64,000 bases of DNA, taken from the NCBI RefSeq assembly GCF_007754155.1, contig NZ_CP037423.1, positions 4,712,001-4,776,000 of the forward strand. Direction: 5' to 3'. The translations under genes and the position numbers were made by a program. The notes beneath the pieces are model-generated. The model searched no databases, was not told the origin of the DNA, and was given only the letters and a program-made list of their open reading frames with translations. Every line of letters starts with the position of its first letter. Position 1 is the stretch's first letter. The stretch comes from Stieleria neptunia. GTDB lineage: Bacteria > Planctomycetota > Planctomycetia > Pirellulales > Pirellulaceae. This document shows positions 50,949 to 61,201 of the stretch, piece after piece.

Positions 50949-52259
50949 ATGGGCAAGTTCACGCAAACGTTGAAGCTGGGCTTTAAAAGTCTGATGGTCC
51001 AGAAGCTGCGATCGGCGCTCGCGGCATTGGGGATTTTTATCGGTACCACCACCGTGATCTGGTTGGTCGCAATGGGCGAGGGTGTCAGCTATGACGCCCA
51101 GCAACAGATTTTGCAATTGGGTGCGAAGAACATCATCGTCCGCACCATCGAGCCGCGATCGAGCGAAGATGCCGACGAACGCGTCAAGACCTATGGCGTC
51201 ACCCGGGCCGACTATCGCCGCATTTTGTCCAACGTGCCGACGATCGAAACCTCAGTGCCGATCCGCGAACTGCGTCGTGAATTTATGGTCAAAGGGCGGC
51301 GGATGGATGCCAAGTTGATCGGATGCACGCCGGAGCACTTGGAATTAAACCGGTTGGAAATCGCCCGTGGGCGTTGGATCAACGAGCGGGATGATCGAGA
51401 AAACGTGGTCGTCCTGGCCGACGGAACGGCCAGGCGGTTGTTTCCCCAAGAAGATCCGATCGGCCAGAAAGTTCGCGTGGAAAGCGACGTGTACCGGGTG
51501 ATCGGGCAAACCAAACCGCGCGAAGCGTCCGCCGCGGTCGGTGGGTCGCTCGATGCGCGTGAGTACAGCAGCGACGCCTACATCCCCCTGAAAACGTTCC
51601 AGCATCGGGTGGGAGATCAAATCATGACGCGGACCGGTGAGGGGTTTAATTTCAAGGGTGAGATCGTCGAATTGACGCAGATCACGTTGTCGGTGCGCGA
51701 CATCCAGGACGTCGACGTCACCGCCTCGATCGTCAAACACTTGTTGGAATCCTATCACGAGCAAGAAGACTTTGCGGTTGTCGTCCCGAAGGAGTTGTTG
51801 CGGCAGGCCGAACGGACACGGACGATGTTCAATGTCTTGTTGGTGGTCATCGCGGGGATCTCGCTGCTGGTCGGAGGGATCGGGATCATGAACATCATGT
51901 TGGCGACGGTGACCGAACGGACCCGTGAGATCGGGATCCGCCGTGCCTTGGGGGCCAGACGCATCGACATCATTCAACAGTTCTTGACCGAGACGCTGGT
52001 GTTGACCGGAAGCGGTGGGTTGTTGGGCGTGCTGTGCGGGTTACTGTGCGGGCCGATCTTTCGCAGCCTACGATCGATCGTGGCAACCGTTTCGCCGGAC
52101 ATCTTGCCCGAGATCGTTTATACTCTGGAACCTCGGATTGCGTTGTGGTCGGTGCTGTTGTCGCTGTTTATCTCGCTCGGCGTCGGATTGATTTTTGGAG
52201 TCTATCCGGCGCGACGCGCGGCCTACATGAGCCCGATCGAAGCCCTTCGTCATGAGTAG
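50949..52259 (+). CDS. ABC transporter permease, MacB/FtsX type, without ATPase
   Basis: The 436 residues have the MacB permease layout: one N-terminal helix (LRSALAALGIFIGTTTVIWL), a large periplasmic domain of about 240 residues, and three C-terminal helices (NVLLVVIAGISLLVGGIGIM with the NIMLATVTERTREIGIRRAL signature, GSGGLLGVLCGLLCG, VLLSLFISLGVGLIFGVYPA). The MacB family normally has an ATPase domain fused or encoded next door. None lies between this gene and the adaptor, and none follows, so the ATP-binding subunit must be encoded elsewhere. Confidence 0.88.
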   Translation: MGKFTQTLKLGFKSLMVQKLRSALAALGIFIGTTTVIWLVAMGEGVSYDAQQQILQLGAKNIIVRTIEPRSSEDADERVKTYGVTRADYRRILSNVPTIETSVPIRELRREFMVKGRRMDAKLIGCTPEHLELNRLEIARGRWINERDDRENVVVLADGTARRLFPQEDPIGQKVRVESDVYRVIGQTKPREASAAVGGSLDAREYSSDAYIPLKTFQHRVGDQIMTRTGEGFNFKGEIVELTQITLSVRDIQDVDVTASIVKHLLESYHEQEDFAVVVPKELLRQAERTRTMFNVLLVVIAGISLLVGGIGIMNIMLATVTERTREIGIRRALGARRIDIIQQFLTETLVLTGSGGLLGVLCGLLCGPIFRSLRSIVATVSPDILPEIVYTLEPRIALWSVLLSLFISLGVGLIFGVYPARRAAYMSPIEALRHE

Positions 52260-52267
52260 CGAATTGG

Positions 52268-52726
52268 ATGGGATCGGAAATCAACCCCTACGCGGCGCCG
52301 CAGAGTGCACCGGCGCGACCGGTACCAATCACCGTCGATTTTGGGCAGCGACGGATGCGATTTGCCGTCGGGTTTGCCGCGTTGTTGATGATCGGATCGC
52401 TGCTCGCGTCGGCATTTGCGATTTACGACATCGAGTCCATCGTGGTCAGCGGTCCACTGTTGTCGCTGTTTGCGCTCGTGCTTGCGGTCCTGTCGATTCG
52501 ATCTGATCTGCGCGGATTTTGGATCCTCAGTGCAGCGACGGTCGCGATGTCGATCGGATGTTTCTTGACGATCTTTTTGGGAGAGTGGTCCCCCGGAGAT
52601 GCGCAGGTTCCGATCGGAGCAGCGTCGGTCGTGTTTGCAATTGTGATCCAGGCGGGCTGGGTCATGGTGCGGAGCGTCTGGGAACGCGGGAAGGGTTTGG
52701 GTGAGGGGGATTCCAATCCACAGTGA
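52268..52726 (+). CDS. Small membrane protein of unknown function
   Basis: This 152-residue protein begins with the NPYAAPQS motif often seen at the N-terminus of planctomycete small membrane proteins. About four membrane segments follow (AVGFAALLMIGSLLASAF, GPLLSLFALVLAVLS, LSAATVAMSIGCFLTIFL, VVFAIVIQAGWVMV). It starts 8 nt after the permease stop and is likely co-transcribed with it. No family is recognised; a role as accessory subunit is possible but unproven. Confidence 0.65.
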   Translation: MGSEINPYAAPQSAPARPVPITVDFGQRRMRFAVGFAALLMIGSLLASAFAIYDIESIVVSGPLLSLFALVLAVLSIRSDLRGFWILSAATVAMSIGCFLTIFLGEWSPGDAQVPIGAASVVFAIVIQAGWVMVRSVWERGKGLGEGDSNPQ

Positions 52727-53083
52727 CGCAGACGAGCAGAGAAGACCCGAAGGCGATACTGGATACCCAAGCGGTGAACCCCCAACAATCGCGCCGCAAA
52801 ATGATCGGCGAATTAGCACGTCAATCGATGTGAAGCGTCTCAATGCTGAGCCCCTCACCCCCAGCCCCTCTCCCCCAATTCCTGACTCGCTTAGGCTCGC
52901 CAGGAATCGGGGGAGAGGGGAGCCAGGGTGATTCATGTTCCCTCCTCGATTTAGCGGCAGGGCCAAACGTGGTGGCATCGGGCTGGCGCCGTTGACCCAT
53001 TGGTTTCGAAGGACATTCCGTCATTGACAAGGTCCCAACACGGCTCTATCGTTAATCGCAGATACACGATAGTAGGTCCCTTG
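52727..53083. other. Intergenic region with hairpin, upstream of ACR3
   Basis: No gene is supported. It contains a 20-bp-arm hairpin (52865-52920). The upstream part may hold the terminator of the preceding operon and the last part the promoter of the arsenite exporter gene. No ArsR-type operator was recognised. Confidence 0.5.
52865..52920. repeat. Inverted repeat, REP-like
   Basis: The arm CCCCTCTCCCCCAATTCCTG (52865-52884) pairs with CAGGAATCGGGGGAGAGGGG (52901-52920), with one G-T type mismatch and a 16-nt loop. It follows a CCCTCACCCCCAGCC run. It may act as a terminator or be a dispersed REP. Confidence 0.7.
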
Positions 53084-54286
53084 ATGGAAGACTTGGAAAT
53101 GAACGATCCTGAAACCTGCCCCACGGAAAAACAGGGCATCAGCTTCTTTGAACGCTACCTGACCGTCTGGGTGGGGCTGTGCATCGTGGCCGGAATCGGA
53201 CTCGGCAAGATCGCTCCCGGGATCGCCAAGTCACTCGATGGGATGGCGATTGATGTCAATGGTGCCCCGGTGATTTCGATTCCCATCGCGGTCTGCCTGT
53301 TCTTCATGATGTACCCGATCATGGTCAAGATTGACTTCGGCGAAGTTGTGAAAGCGGGCAAAGCGATTCGCCCGGTGGGTTTGACGCTGTTTCTCAACTG
53401 GGCGATCAAGCCGTTCACGATGTACGCGATCGCCAGTTTCTTTCTCGGCACCTTGTTCCTCGGCTTCATCGGTCCCGACGCGGTCGATTACGTGAAAGCC
53501 CCCTTGGGGAGCGAGCTTGAGGTCGGCGCAACGTATGGTGCCGGTGAAGCGGTGTTGGTCGACGGCGTGACGATGTTAGAGGTTCCGCTGTGGCGCAGCT
53601 ACTTGGCGGGCTGCATTCTGCTGGGCATCGCACCGTGTACGGCGATGGTTTTGGTTTGGGGATTCCTGGCGAAGGGCAACGACGGACACACGCTGGTGAT
53701 GGTCGCGATCAATTCACTGACAATGCTTGTGCTGTACGGCGTGTTGGGCGGATTTTTGCTCGGCGTCGGACAGCTTCCGGTTCCCTGGCAAGCGTTGTTG
53801 TTGTCGATCGGCGTTTATGTCGCGCTACCGTTGGGGGCCGGCTACCTCTCACGCAAATGGCTGATCGCGACCCGGGGAGAAGCCTGGTTTCGCGACAAGT
53901 TTTTGCACTTTTTGACGCCGATCACGATCACGGCATTGCTGGCGACGCTGGTGCTGTTGTTTTCCTTCAAGGGACAAACGATTGTTGAGAACCCGCTGAC
54001 GATTCTTTGGATTGCCATTCCGCTGACGATCCAGACGCTGGTGATCTTTGCACTGGGCTATGGCATCAGTAAAGCGATGGGATTCACGTACGAGTCCGCT
54101 GCGCCGACCGCGATGATCGGCGCGTCGAATCACTTTGAAGTCGCGATCGCGACGGCCACGATGTTGTACGGGTTGTCCTCCGGGGCAGCGCTTGCGACCG
54201 TTGTGGGTGTGTTGATCGAAGTGCCTTTGATGCTGGGGCTGGTCAAGTTCTGCGTCAAGACGAAAGGCTGGTTCCCGGCCAGTTAA
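53084..54286 (+). CDS. ACR3 family arsenite efflux transporter
   Basis: From the ATG at 53084 (400 residues; 53099 is an alternative) the protein has about ten membrane helices. It shows the ACR3 signature residues: the Cys in [14 protein letters not shown] and the Glu in [13 protein letters not shown], both needed for As(III)/H+ exchange in studied members. A loop of about 40 residues between two helices ([20 protein letters not shown]) is longer than in short members. It exports arsenite across the inner membrane. No arsR or arsC lies beside it, so regulation and arsenate reduction must be encoded elsewhere. Confidence 0.92.
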   Translation: MEDLEMNDPETCPTEKQGISFFERYLTVWVGLCIVAGIGLGKIAPGIAKSLDGMAIDVNGAPVISIPIAVCLFFMMYPIMVKIDFGEVVKAGKAIRPVGLTLFLNWAIKPFTMYAIASFFLGTLFLGFIGPDAVDYVKAPLGSELEVGATYGAGEAVLVDGVTMLEVPLWRSYLAGCILLGIAPCTAMVLVWGFLAKGNDGHTLVMVAINSLTMLVLYGVLGGFLLGVGQLPVPWQALLLSIGVYVALPLGAGYLSRKWLIATRGEAWFRDKFLHFLTPITITALLATLVLLFSFKGQTIVENPLTILWIAIPLTIQTLVIFALGYGISKAMGFTYESAAPTAMIGASNHFEVAIATATMLYGLSSGAALATVVGVLIEVPLMLGLVKFCVKTKGWFPAS

Positions 54287-54628
54287 AACTGCTGTGCAGC
54301 CAGGGACGTCAATTGTCTAAGTGACGGATGTGATCGTAGCGGAAGGCGCCAAGACTTTTGCAGCGCCGGCCCTCTCTGGGGTTTGCTTGCTGCGCAAACG
54401 CCGTCTCTCCCAGGGGGGGCTTCGCGGATTTTAGTGGGTGCTCTCGAAGACTCGGGGAAGGTTTTTTGAGGGATGACTGCGATGTCCGATGGTTCTGTTC
54501 GGTAGGATGGCGAAAACGACAGGCTGGTAGCCTATCCCACAATCAATCCCCGCCACTTATTCTTCCGATATCCACCGAGGAGGGTGTGTTGAGATATTTT
54601 ACCACCAACGCTCTGCGGAAGGGGGACT
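54287..54628. other. Convergent intergenic region
   Basis: This separates the end of the arsenite exporter gene from the end of the BON gene. I see no gene. Short GC-rich inverted segments (for example CTCTCTGGGG with the later TCTCTCCCAGGGG) could form hairpins. Nothing else is recognised. Confidence 0.45.
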
Positions 54629-55255
54629 TCAATTCCCGGCCGCATCCACGACGACTTGATTGTCGACTTGCTTGACGCCGGGTTCGAGTCGCATCAGCAG
54701 TTCGCTCATGCGGCGATCTTTCTCGCTGGCGACGGTCCCGCTGAGGATTGCGGTGGGGCCGTTCATGGTGACGTTGACGCCGCGAATGCGACGGTTCGGC
54801 GGGAGGCTGTTCAACGCCCGCCGCGCGGATTGTTGGACTTCGCTGGCGGCCCGCGGTGGTACCTCGATGGCGGAGCGTAATCGAACACGGATGATCGGTT
54901 TTTGGCTCGAGGTCCCATGGCCGCCGAAGGCACCGCCCAGGGCGCCGAACAATCCACCCAGGCCACCGCCGCCAAACCCACCGCCGCCGGCTCCACCGGT
55001 CGTCCGTCCGGCGGTTCCCGCACCGCCTTCGGCTGCGATTCCAAACCCCTGGGTGGCGGCCGTGCCGATCGAATCGCCCTGCTCGACTCCTTCGAAAACA
55101 CTCAAGTCCGGCTCGGCGCCTTGGAACTGGGTCCCGCCGGTGGCCTCTGGGGTCTCCTGTGCCTGAGCGGATGGCGAGTTGGCGGCGAACACAGCGGCCA
55201 ACAAGACAATCGAAAACGAACGACAAAACCGAGTGATTCGATTCGGTGAGACCAT
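54629..55255 (-). CDS. Secreted BON domain protein
   Basis: This 208-residue protein has a signal peptide (SFSIVLLAAVFAANSPSAQA), a glycine-rich low-complexity middle (GGAGGGGFGGGGLGGLFGAL) and a C-terminal BON domain (about 120-208) with the family's GVNVTMNGPTAILSGTV and VDNQVVVDAAGN strands. BON domains bind membranes or link envelope components, often in stress-related secreted proteins. A longer overlapping frame on the same strand has no recognisable content and is rejected. The gene is divergent from the secreted hypothetical protein gene. Confidence 0.85.
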   Translation of the reverse strand: MVSPNRITRFCRSFSIVLLAAVFAANSPSAQAQETPEATGGTQFQGAEPDLSVFEGVEQGDSIGTAATQGFGIAAEGGAGTAGRTTGGAGGGGFGGGGLGGLFGALGGAFGGHGTSSQKPIIRVRLRSAIEVPPRAASEVQQSARRALNSLPPNRRIRGVNVTMNGPTAILSGTVASEKDRRMSELLMRLEPGVKQVDNQVVVDAAGN

Positions 55256-55543
55256 GACGGAACCTTGGACAAAAGATGGGCAACCAGATTTCTTGATCTG
55301 TTACGTTAGTCTAACCCTCGGCGCCTCGAAACGTTTCGGTTTCTGCCGAGTACACTTCGTGGGTGGCCCGCCAAGATCGAGCCCGGACAATCGAATCAGC
55401 CGTCACGTCCCGCCCGCAGGTGCGCGTCGACGCGGTCGGGCTCGGTGCCGATCGAGCCGTCCGGACAGTGCCGCCACAGTTTGCCCCGGAACCGTTATTC
55501 CCCGCACCGAACGACTTCACGGGCGTTTTTCTCCCTTCTACCC

Positions 55544-57484
55544 ATGACGAAATCGATGTCGCTCTCTTCTCCCGTTTCTGTTTTTCGGGCCAGCTTGCCG
55601 GTGTTCGCATCGGCATGTGTTTGTTTGATGTTGGCTGCCGGACCGGTTTCAGCGGCCGAGGACAGCAAGTCGGGCGCGGACGACGCCCCCGGCGCACCGC
55701 GTTTGTTACCAAGTGATACACTCGTCTACATCCGGCTGGACAGTGCCGACGACCTGCGGAAGCAGATGGACAAGACGTCGATCGGCAGGATGATCAACGA
55801 TCCCAAGATGAGGCCGTTTGCGGATCAGTTTTACGCGACCGCGCGTGATCTGTTCGATCAAATCAGCGATCGGGTCGGCGTCAATCTGGATGAGTTGCTG
55901 GCGATTCCGCACGGTCAAGTTGCGTTCGCGATCCACCCGGTCAAGCCGCTGGAGGAGGACGAAAAACCGGAGATTCAGGCCCGAGAAAACGAAGACCAAG
56001 ACGCGGTCGAGCAACGGCGGGAGCGTCAACGGCGACGAGAACAATATTCGTTCGGCGGAACGTTGATCATCGATGCGGACAAGAATATCGACCAACTGAT
56101 GTCGATCATCGAGCGATTCGAAGAGCAGGTCTTGCAAGGCCGGTACGTCCGACGGATACGTGAAATCGAATCGACCGAAGTCACCCGGCTGTTGCCCGGG
56201 CGTTTCGGTCAGCAGCCGATCGAGTTCTTTGAGAAAGACGGGACCTTGGTGATCGGGGTCGGGCATTCGACCGCACAAGATGTGCTGAATCACTGGTTGG
56301 ACAAGAACGACGAGCCGACGTTGGCGGACAACGCGAAATTCGGAACGATCATTTCACGATGCATTGGTGCCGAAGAGACGCGTCCCCAACTGACGTTCTT
56401 CGTCGATCCGCACGCGATCGTCGATCGAATCATCAAACGCAGCGGATCGTTGACGGCCGGATTCATTTGGCCGGTGATCCAAGACTTGGGGGCCAATCGG
56501 ATCGGCGGGATCGGCGGCAGTTCCTTTTCCGGCGGCGACGTGTTTGAGGGGATCGCGCACTACCACATCAAAATCGATCCGCCGCGCGACGGCGTGCTGG
56601 GCGTGTTGCGGCCCGAAACCGGCGACACGACTCCGCCCAAATGGGTCCCGGATTCCGTGGCCGGTTACACCTCGATCAATTGGGATTTCGAAAAGGCGTA
56701 CGAGAACGTCGGTAAGGTGATCGACAAATTGCAACAACGGACCGACGCCTTGAAGGAAATCGCCGAGGCGCCGATCGAGAAACGCCTGGGCGTGAAACTT
56801 CGCGAAGATCTGCTGCAGAACATGACCGGCCGGCTGGTGAGAGTGACTTGGATGGAAAAACCGATTCGTTTCAACAGCGGAGTCAACGTGCTGGCGATCG
56901 AGATGAAAGACGCGACCAAAACGAAATCCAACCTGGCGCAGATCCGCGACCGTATGCCGAATCAAATGAAGGTCGATTCGATCAGCGGGCATGTCGTTTA
57001 TCGTCTTCGTGGTCCCGGCGAAAATTTCCCCCAGAACATGCGCCGTCCCGAACCGAGTTTCATGATCTTGGGCAAATGGTTGATCTATGCCGACAGCACC
57101 CAGTTCATGGAAAAAGCCGCACTGGCGGATGCCGGCAACTTGCCGCGTCTGGTTGAACTGCCGGAGTATGACTTGGTGGCGAGTGAATTGGGCGGCAAGC
57201 TGGACGGTGAATCACCGTTTCTGTTGTCGTTCATCGACGGGGCCCAAGGGATCCGAGTGATCTATGACTTGGCCAAAGACGAGAATTCACGCAACATGAT
57301 TCGCCGGGCGGGAGAGACCAACGTTGTCGCACGAAAATTCTCCGAACTGCTTGATCAAAACGAGTTGCCGCCGTTTTCGGAGTTCGAAAAGTACTTCGCA
57401 CCGACCGGCTTTTTCGGATACGACGAGCCCGACGGGATTCACTTCGGGTTCTTCACCCTGCGGGCCGATCCGATCGACGATTGA
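55544..57484 (+). CDS. Secreted planctomycete protein of unknown function
   Basis: The start at 55544 gives 646 residues beginning with a signal peptide (SLPVFASACVCLMLAAGPVS, cleavage near AAE). The body has a mixed alpha/beta pattern (DTLVYIRLDSADDLRKQMDK, LLAIPHGQVAFAIHP, PIEFFEKDGTLVIGVGHS) with an Arg/Glu-rich insert around 150-170 (EQRRERQRRREQ). It resembles the large planctomycete proteins with DUF3352-like content, but I cannot name a function. No metal-binding or catalytic motif stands out. It stands alone between the BON gene and dnaB. Confidence 0.75.
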   Translation: MTKSMSLSSPVSVFRASLPVFASACVCLMLAAGPVSAAEDSKSGADDAPGAPRLLPSDTLVYIRLDSADDLRKQMDKTSIGRMINDPKMRPFADQFYATARDLFDQISDRVGVNLDELLAIPHGQVAFAIHPVKPLEEDEKPEIQARENEDQDAVEQRRERQRRREQYSFGGTLIIDADKNIDQLMSIIERFEEQVLQGRYVRRIREIESTEVTRLLPGRFGQQPIEFFEKDGTLVIGVGHSTAQDVLNHWLDKNDEPTLADNAKFGTIISRCIGAEETRPQLTFFVDPHAIVDRIIKRSGSLTAGFIWPVIQDLGANRIGGIGGSSFSGGDVFEGIAHYHIKIDPPRDGVLGVLRPETGDTTPPKWVPDSVAGYTSINWDFEKAYENVGKVIDKLQQRTDALKEIAEAPIEKRLGVKLREDLLQNMTGRLVRVTWMEKPIRFNSGVNVLAIEMKDATKTKSNLAQIRDRMPNQMKVDSISGHVVYRLRGPGENFPQNMRRPEPSFMILGKWLIYADSTQFMEKAALADAGNLPRLVELPEYDLVASELGGKLDGESPFLLSFIDGAQGIRVIYDLAKDENSRNMIRRAGETNVVARKFSELLDQNELPPFSEFEKYFAPTGFFGYDEPDGIHFGFFTLRADPIDD

Positions 57485-57756
57485 CACGTTTCCGCGGGGG
57501 CAAGCGTTGTGGTTCCCGTGCGAAGCGTCAGCGGAAAGATTGATTGGTCAAAAGATTGGGGCTCCGTGGATGGCACACGGCTTGCGGAGCACCGTTGCTG
57601 AGATTTTTTGACCACCTCATTTTTTGACCATTTCTCGCAGCAAAAAGTCTCGGCCTTGCCGGAGACACGAATCCACGCCAGTGACGGGGCACGCGTTGCA
57701 CCCCATCAGCGCGGGCTTCAATCAGCAATGGGTGATCCGGTGATGCCGCAGTCCAA

Positions 57757-59202
57757 TCAGAATCCGCCGGGCGCGGTGAATTCGGCGTAATCGCTGAATT
57801 CGTCGTGGTGTTCGGGGGCGCGGTTGCTGAACCGGGTGAAGTCGGATTCCCAGGTCAATTGCACGTCGCCGACCGGGCCGTTCCGCTGTTTGGCGATGAT
57901 GATTTCGGCTTGGCCGGCGAATTGGGCGCGATCTTCGCCGCGGTGGTAGTACTCCTCGCGGTGGACGAACATCACGACGTCGGCATCTTGCTCGATGGCC
58001 CCGGATTCGCGCAAGTGGCTCAGTTTGGGGCGATGGTCTTTGCTGTCTTCGGCTTGGCGATTCAATTGCGACAGGCACAGCATCGGGACGCCCAATTCAC
58101 GTGCCATCCCTTTCAGTCGTCGGGCGATTTTTGCGACCTGTTCTTGGCGAGGATCTCGCGAGTTATCCGGTTCGATCAGTTGCAGGTAGTCGATCACGAT
58201 CAAACCGAGACCGCCGTGCCGCCGTTTGATCCGTCGTGCGGCGGCGGCGATTTCGCTGACCGTTCGGCTGGGGGAGTCATCGACGAAGAACGGCGCGGTG
58301 CTGATTTCGTTGGCCTTGTTGATCAAGCGGGTTTGATCTTCGGCACTGATCGTTCCGTTTCGCAGGCGGTGTCCGTTGACACGGGCCAGGGAGCAGAGCA
58401 TTCGGTCGGCCAATTCGATGCCTGACATTTCCAGGCTGACGAATAGCACGGGTTGTCGCATTTCGATCGCGCCGTGTTCGGCGATGTTCATCGCCAGCGC
58501 CGTTTTTCCCATCGAGGGTCGGGCGGCGAGAATGATCAGTTCGCCGTTGTGCAGCCCGCCGGTCATGGTGTCATAGTCGGCCAAGCCGGTTTCGACGGTC
58601 CCGTCGGTGACTTCACCGCGCAAGCGTGCTTCCATGCGGTCCATCGCGGCGTGCAGCACGTCGTTCATCGAGTGCAGGGAGTTGGACGACCGTCCGTCCA
58701 TGATCGAGAAGACTTTCTGTTCGGCCTGGGCACACAGCTCCCGCGCTTCACTGGACTGGTCGTAGGCGTCGCGTAGGATCTCGGTGCTGGCGTTGATCAG
58801 GTTCCGGTAGACGGCTTTTTCGGAAACGATGCCGGCATAGTAGACCGCGTGTGCGGCGTTGGGGACGGAGTTGGAGAGCTTGGCCAGGTACGCCGCTCCG
58901 CCGATCTTCTCAAACTCGTCTGACTTTTTCAGCCGGGAAACGAGCAGCATCACATCGATTTTTTCGCCGTCGTCGTACATCTCACGCAAATGCGTGTACA
59001 AGATCCGGTTGGCATCGTCGTAGAAATCGTCCGCTTTCAACGACGCGGTGTCATCACAGACCTCGGGCAACAGCAGAATACTGCCCAGCACACCCATTTC
59101 GGCTTCGAGATCGTAGGGCGGCTGACGCTGCAGGATTTCGGCGGCCGAGAGCGGTTTCTTTTTCTTCTTCTTGTCCCAGGGACGTTCGTTCTGGTCAGCC
59201 AT
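57757..59202 (-). CDS. dnaB: Replicative DNA helicase DnaB
   Basis: The 481 residues are the normal length. The N-terminal domain (about 25-130, PPYDLEAEMGVLGSILLLPE) mediates hexamer and primase contacts. The RecA-like C-terminal domain has the Walker A loop ARPSMGKTALAMN, the Walker B strand LGLIVIDYLQLI and the conserved Gln/Arg region LSQLNRQAE. The hexamer unwinds DNA at the replication fork and is loaded by DnaA at the origin. The gene lies downstream of dnaA on the same strand, separated by 295 nt. AAGGATCGG lies upstream of the ATG at 59202. Confidence 0.96.
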   Translation of the reverse strand: MADQNERPWDKKKKKKPLSAAEILQRQPPYDLEAEMGVLGSILLLPEVCDDTASLKADDFYDDANRILYTHLREMYDDGEKIDVMLLVSRLKKSDEFEKIGGAAYLAKLSNSVPNAAHAVYYAGIVSEKAVYRNLINASTEILRDAYDQSSEARELCAQAEQKVFSIMDGRSSNSLHSMNDVLHAAMDRMEARLRGEVTDGTVETGLADYDTMTGGLHNGELIILAARPSMGKTALAMNIAEHGAIEMRQPVLFVSLEMSGIELADRMLCSLARVNGHRLRNGTISAEDQTRLINKANEISTAPFFVDDSPSRTVSEIAAAARRIKRRHGGLGLIVIDYLQLIEPDNSRDPRQEQVAKIARRLKGMARELGVPMLCLSQLNRQAEDSKDHRPKLSHLRESGAIEQDADVVMFVHREEYYHRGEDRAQFAGQAEIIIAKQRNGPVGDVQLTWESDFTRFSNRAPEHHDEFSDYAEFTAPGGF

Positions 59203-59337
59203 GAAGATTCCGATCCTTGGAAGGTTTTGGAGAAGCGGCGGAAAGGTCTGCCGAATGAGAGACTAGGTCAGTGTCTGGTGCTTCGCCAAAAGTTTCAAGT
59301 TGCGGGCGTAAAGTTTTGAGTTTCAAGTTTCAAGTGA

Positions 59338-59495
59338 GTTGGCAGTTGGCAGTTGGCAGTTGGCAGTTGGCAGAAAAATGGATGGTGGAAAACGAGAATC
59401 AGACAAGAAAATCGGTGACAAGAAAATATCGGGTGGTTTCATGGAACCTGGAACCTGGAACCTGGAACCTGGAACCTGAAACCTGGAACCTTCCA
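59338..59495. repeat. Short tandem repeats between dnaA and dnaB
   Basis: Two arrays are visible: about five copies of the 7-bp TTGGCAG unit (59338-59372) and about six copies of the 7-bp GGAACCT unit (59449-59490). Similar TTCAAGTTTCAAG/GGTTCCA text occurs near 6440. These are simple-sequence runs without coding function and separate dnaA from dnaB. Confidence 0.75.
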
Positions 59496-59497
59496 CC

Positions 59498-61201
59498 CTA
59501 CCCCGTTTTCAGCATGGATTCGATGCGGCGGATCGCTTCGTCGGTCGAGACGGCGGCCTGCCCCCTGCCGAGGCTGCGTCCGGCGTCGAGCCATTGGCGG
59601 ACTCGCTGATTGGCCAGGATTGCAGTGCTGTGGCTGCGTCCCCCGAAGTGCCCGCCGATTTCGGAGTAGGCACTGCTGGTCATTTCGCGGGCCAGGTACA
59701 TCGCCAGCATCCGCGGTTCGGTGATGGACTTGGTTTGTGAGCCGGACTGGAGTGACTTGGAATCCAATTGGAAGACTTTTTCCACCGCGCGTTCGATGGC
59801 GCTGAGCGTGATCGGGACACCGGAGGAGCGGAGCAGGTGGGCGCCGTGTTGGCGAATCTGGTCCATCGTTGGCATCTGGCCGTGCATCCGTTGCAGCAGG
59901 GCGACCAGATTGACGATGCCGCTGAGCAGACGACCGTCACCGCCGGCGACCGACGCGATCTCCTGAAGCGTCGCGTCGGGCCAGGGGATCAAACAACGCT
60001 CTTGGGCATAACGTGCGAGCAGCTCGGTTCGCGTCTGGGCGTCCAGGGATTCGACTTGGCAAACCAGCCCCGAAGCCAATCGTCCGGAAAGTTCGCCGCC
60101 CAACCCGTTGATCTCGTTGGGCGACTTGGTGCCGGCAAACACCAGGGGTTTGCCGACTTCGGCCAGCATCTCGATGGTGTGGTGGAGTTCGCGAATGGTC
60201 GCTTTCTTTTCGACGAAGAATTGGATGTCGTCGATCAACAGCGCGTCGGCATCACGAAAGCGAGACCGAAAGGCGGGCAAGCAGTTGCCGTTGAGCGCCT
60301 TGATGAAGTCGTTGGTGAATTCCTCAGCCGACAGATAAACGACCCGCCGCATCCGATGCAGACCGCGGAGTTTTCCAGCGACGGCGCTCAGCAAGTGCGT
60401 TTTTCCGGACCCCGGCGGCCCCCACAGGACCAATGGCGAAGCCAGGCCGGGGCTTTCAATGGCCATTTTGCAGGCGGTCCGCGCCAACTCGTTGCACTGT
60501 CCACCGACGAAGTTCTCCCAACTGCAATCGTTTCGCGTGTTCGACCCGTGGTGGGCCTTGTCGGCGGTCGGCGGTTGGGTTGCGGCCGGCGATGGCATCC
60601 TGCTGGCGAGATCGCCGCCAGGGGAGACGGCCGATCTAGGCGCCGGCGCGGCTCGTTTGGGCTGCGGCGATTTTCGTGAATCGGTGCCGTCTCGCAGAAT
60701 CGATCGCAGCGACTGGGCGCCACGGGGGGACCGCACCACGGAGGCTCCGCCCGCTTTCGTTGCGGCGCGGCGGTTGGGTCGCTTCGATGGTGCCGGGACC
60801 GGGGCGTCGTCCTGACCGCTGCCGTCGGCGGCATCGCTCGCGCCCGCTTCGGCAAACGGCAATTCGGCTTGACGGTTGGGGCGGTCCTCGAAGTGGACCC
60901 GGACAGTGGTCGACGCTCCACAGGCCGATGCGGCGGCACCACGCATCGCAGCCAGATAGTGGTTGCTCAATCGGTCGGCGGCGAACTGTCCGGCAGCCAC
61001 GGCGACGATCGCTCGCGACGGTTCAGCGGGACTGGCAACCCGATCCGCGGTTTCCAGAACAAAGCGAACGCCCGAGAACCAAATCTGGAAACGCTCGTGC
61101 CCCACACGTTGCTTCAACGCCTCCTTGAATGTCGCGATGACGTCCGAGTCATCGGTGCAGCCGTGCGGTGTGGACATACCGGGAGCGCAGTCCTCCATCA
61201 T
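59498..61201 (-). CDS. dnaA: Chromosomal replication initiator DnaA
   Basis: From the ATG at 61201 the protein has 567 residues; the ATG at 61177, preceded by GGAGG, is an alternative, and the frame could begin at 61255. Domain I is visible near the N-terminus (FKEALKQRVGHERFQIWFSG). A long, Pro/Ala/Ser-rich linker of about 140 residues forms domain II. Domain III has the AAA+ motifs LWGPPGSGKTHLL, DALLIDDIQFF and a possible Arg finger in LSGRLASGL. Domain IV ends with the DNA-binding signature region MLAMYLAREMTSSAYSEIGG and GGRSHSTAILA. It binds origin boxes and loads DnaB. The C-terminus extends past the usual end by about 30 residues. Confidence 0.93.
   Translation of the reverse strand: MMEDCAPGMSTPHGCTDDSDVIATFKEALKQRVGHERFQIWFSGVRFVLETADRVASPAEPSRAIVAVAAGQFAADRLSNHYLAAMRGAAASACGASTTVRVHFEDRPNRQAELPFAEAGASDAADGSGQDDAPVPAPSKRPNRRAATKAGGASVVRSPRGAQSLRSILRDGTDSRKSPQPKRAAPAPRSAVSPGGDLASRMPSPAATQPPTADKAHHGSNTRNDCSWENFVGGQCNELARTACKMAIESPGLASPLVLWGPPGSGKTHLLSAVAGKLRGLHRMRRVVYLSAEEFTNDFIKALNGNCLPAFRSRFRDADALLIDDIQFFVEKKATIRELHHTIEMLAEVGKPLVFAGTKSPNEINGLGGELSGRLASGLVCQVESLDAQTRTELLARYAQERCLIPWPDATLQEIASVAGGDGRLLSGIVNLVALLQRMHGQMPTMDQIRQHGAHLLRSSGVPITLSAIERAVEKVFQLDSKSLQSGSQTKSITEPRMLAMYLAREMTSSAYSEIGGHFGGRSHSTAILANQRVRQWLDAGRSLGRGQAAVSTDEAIRRIESMLKTG

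Noticed and set aside
54543..55283. 246-residue minus-strand frame over the BON gene
   Set aside because: It is Arg-rich without any motif, while the overlapping frame at 54629-55255 has a signal peptide and BON domain.
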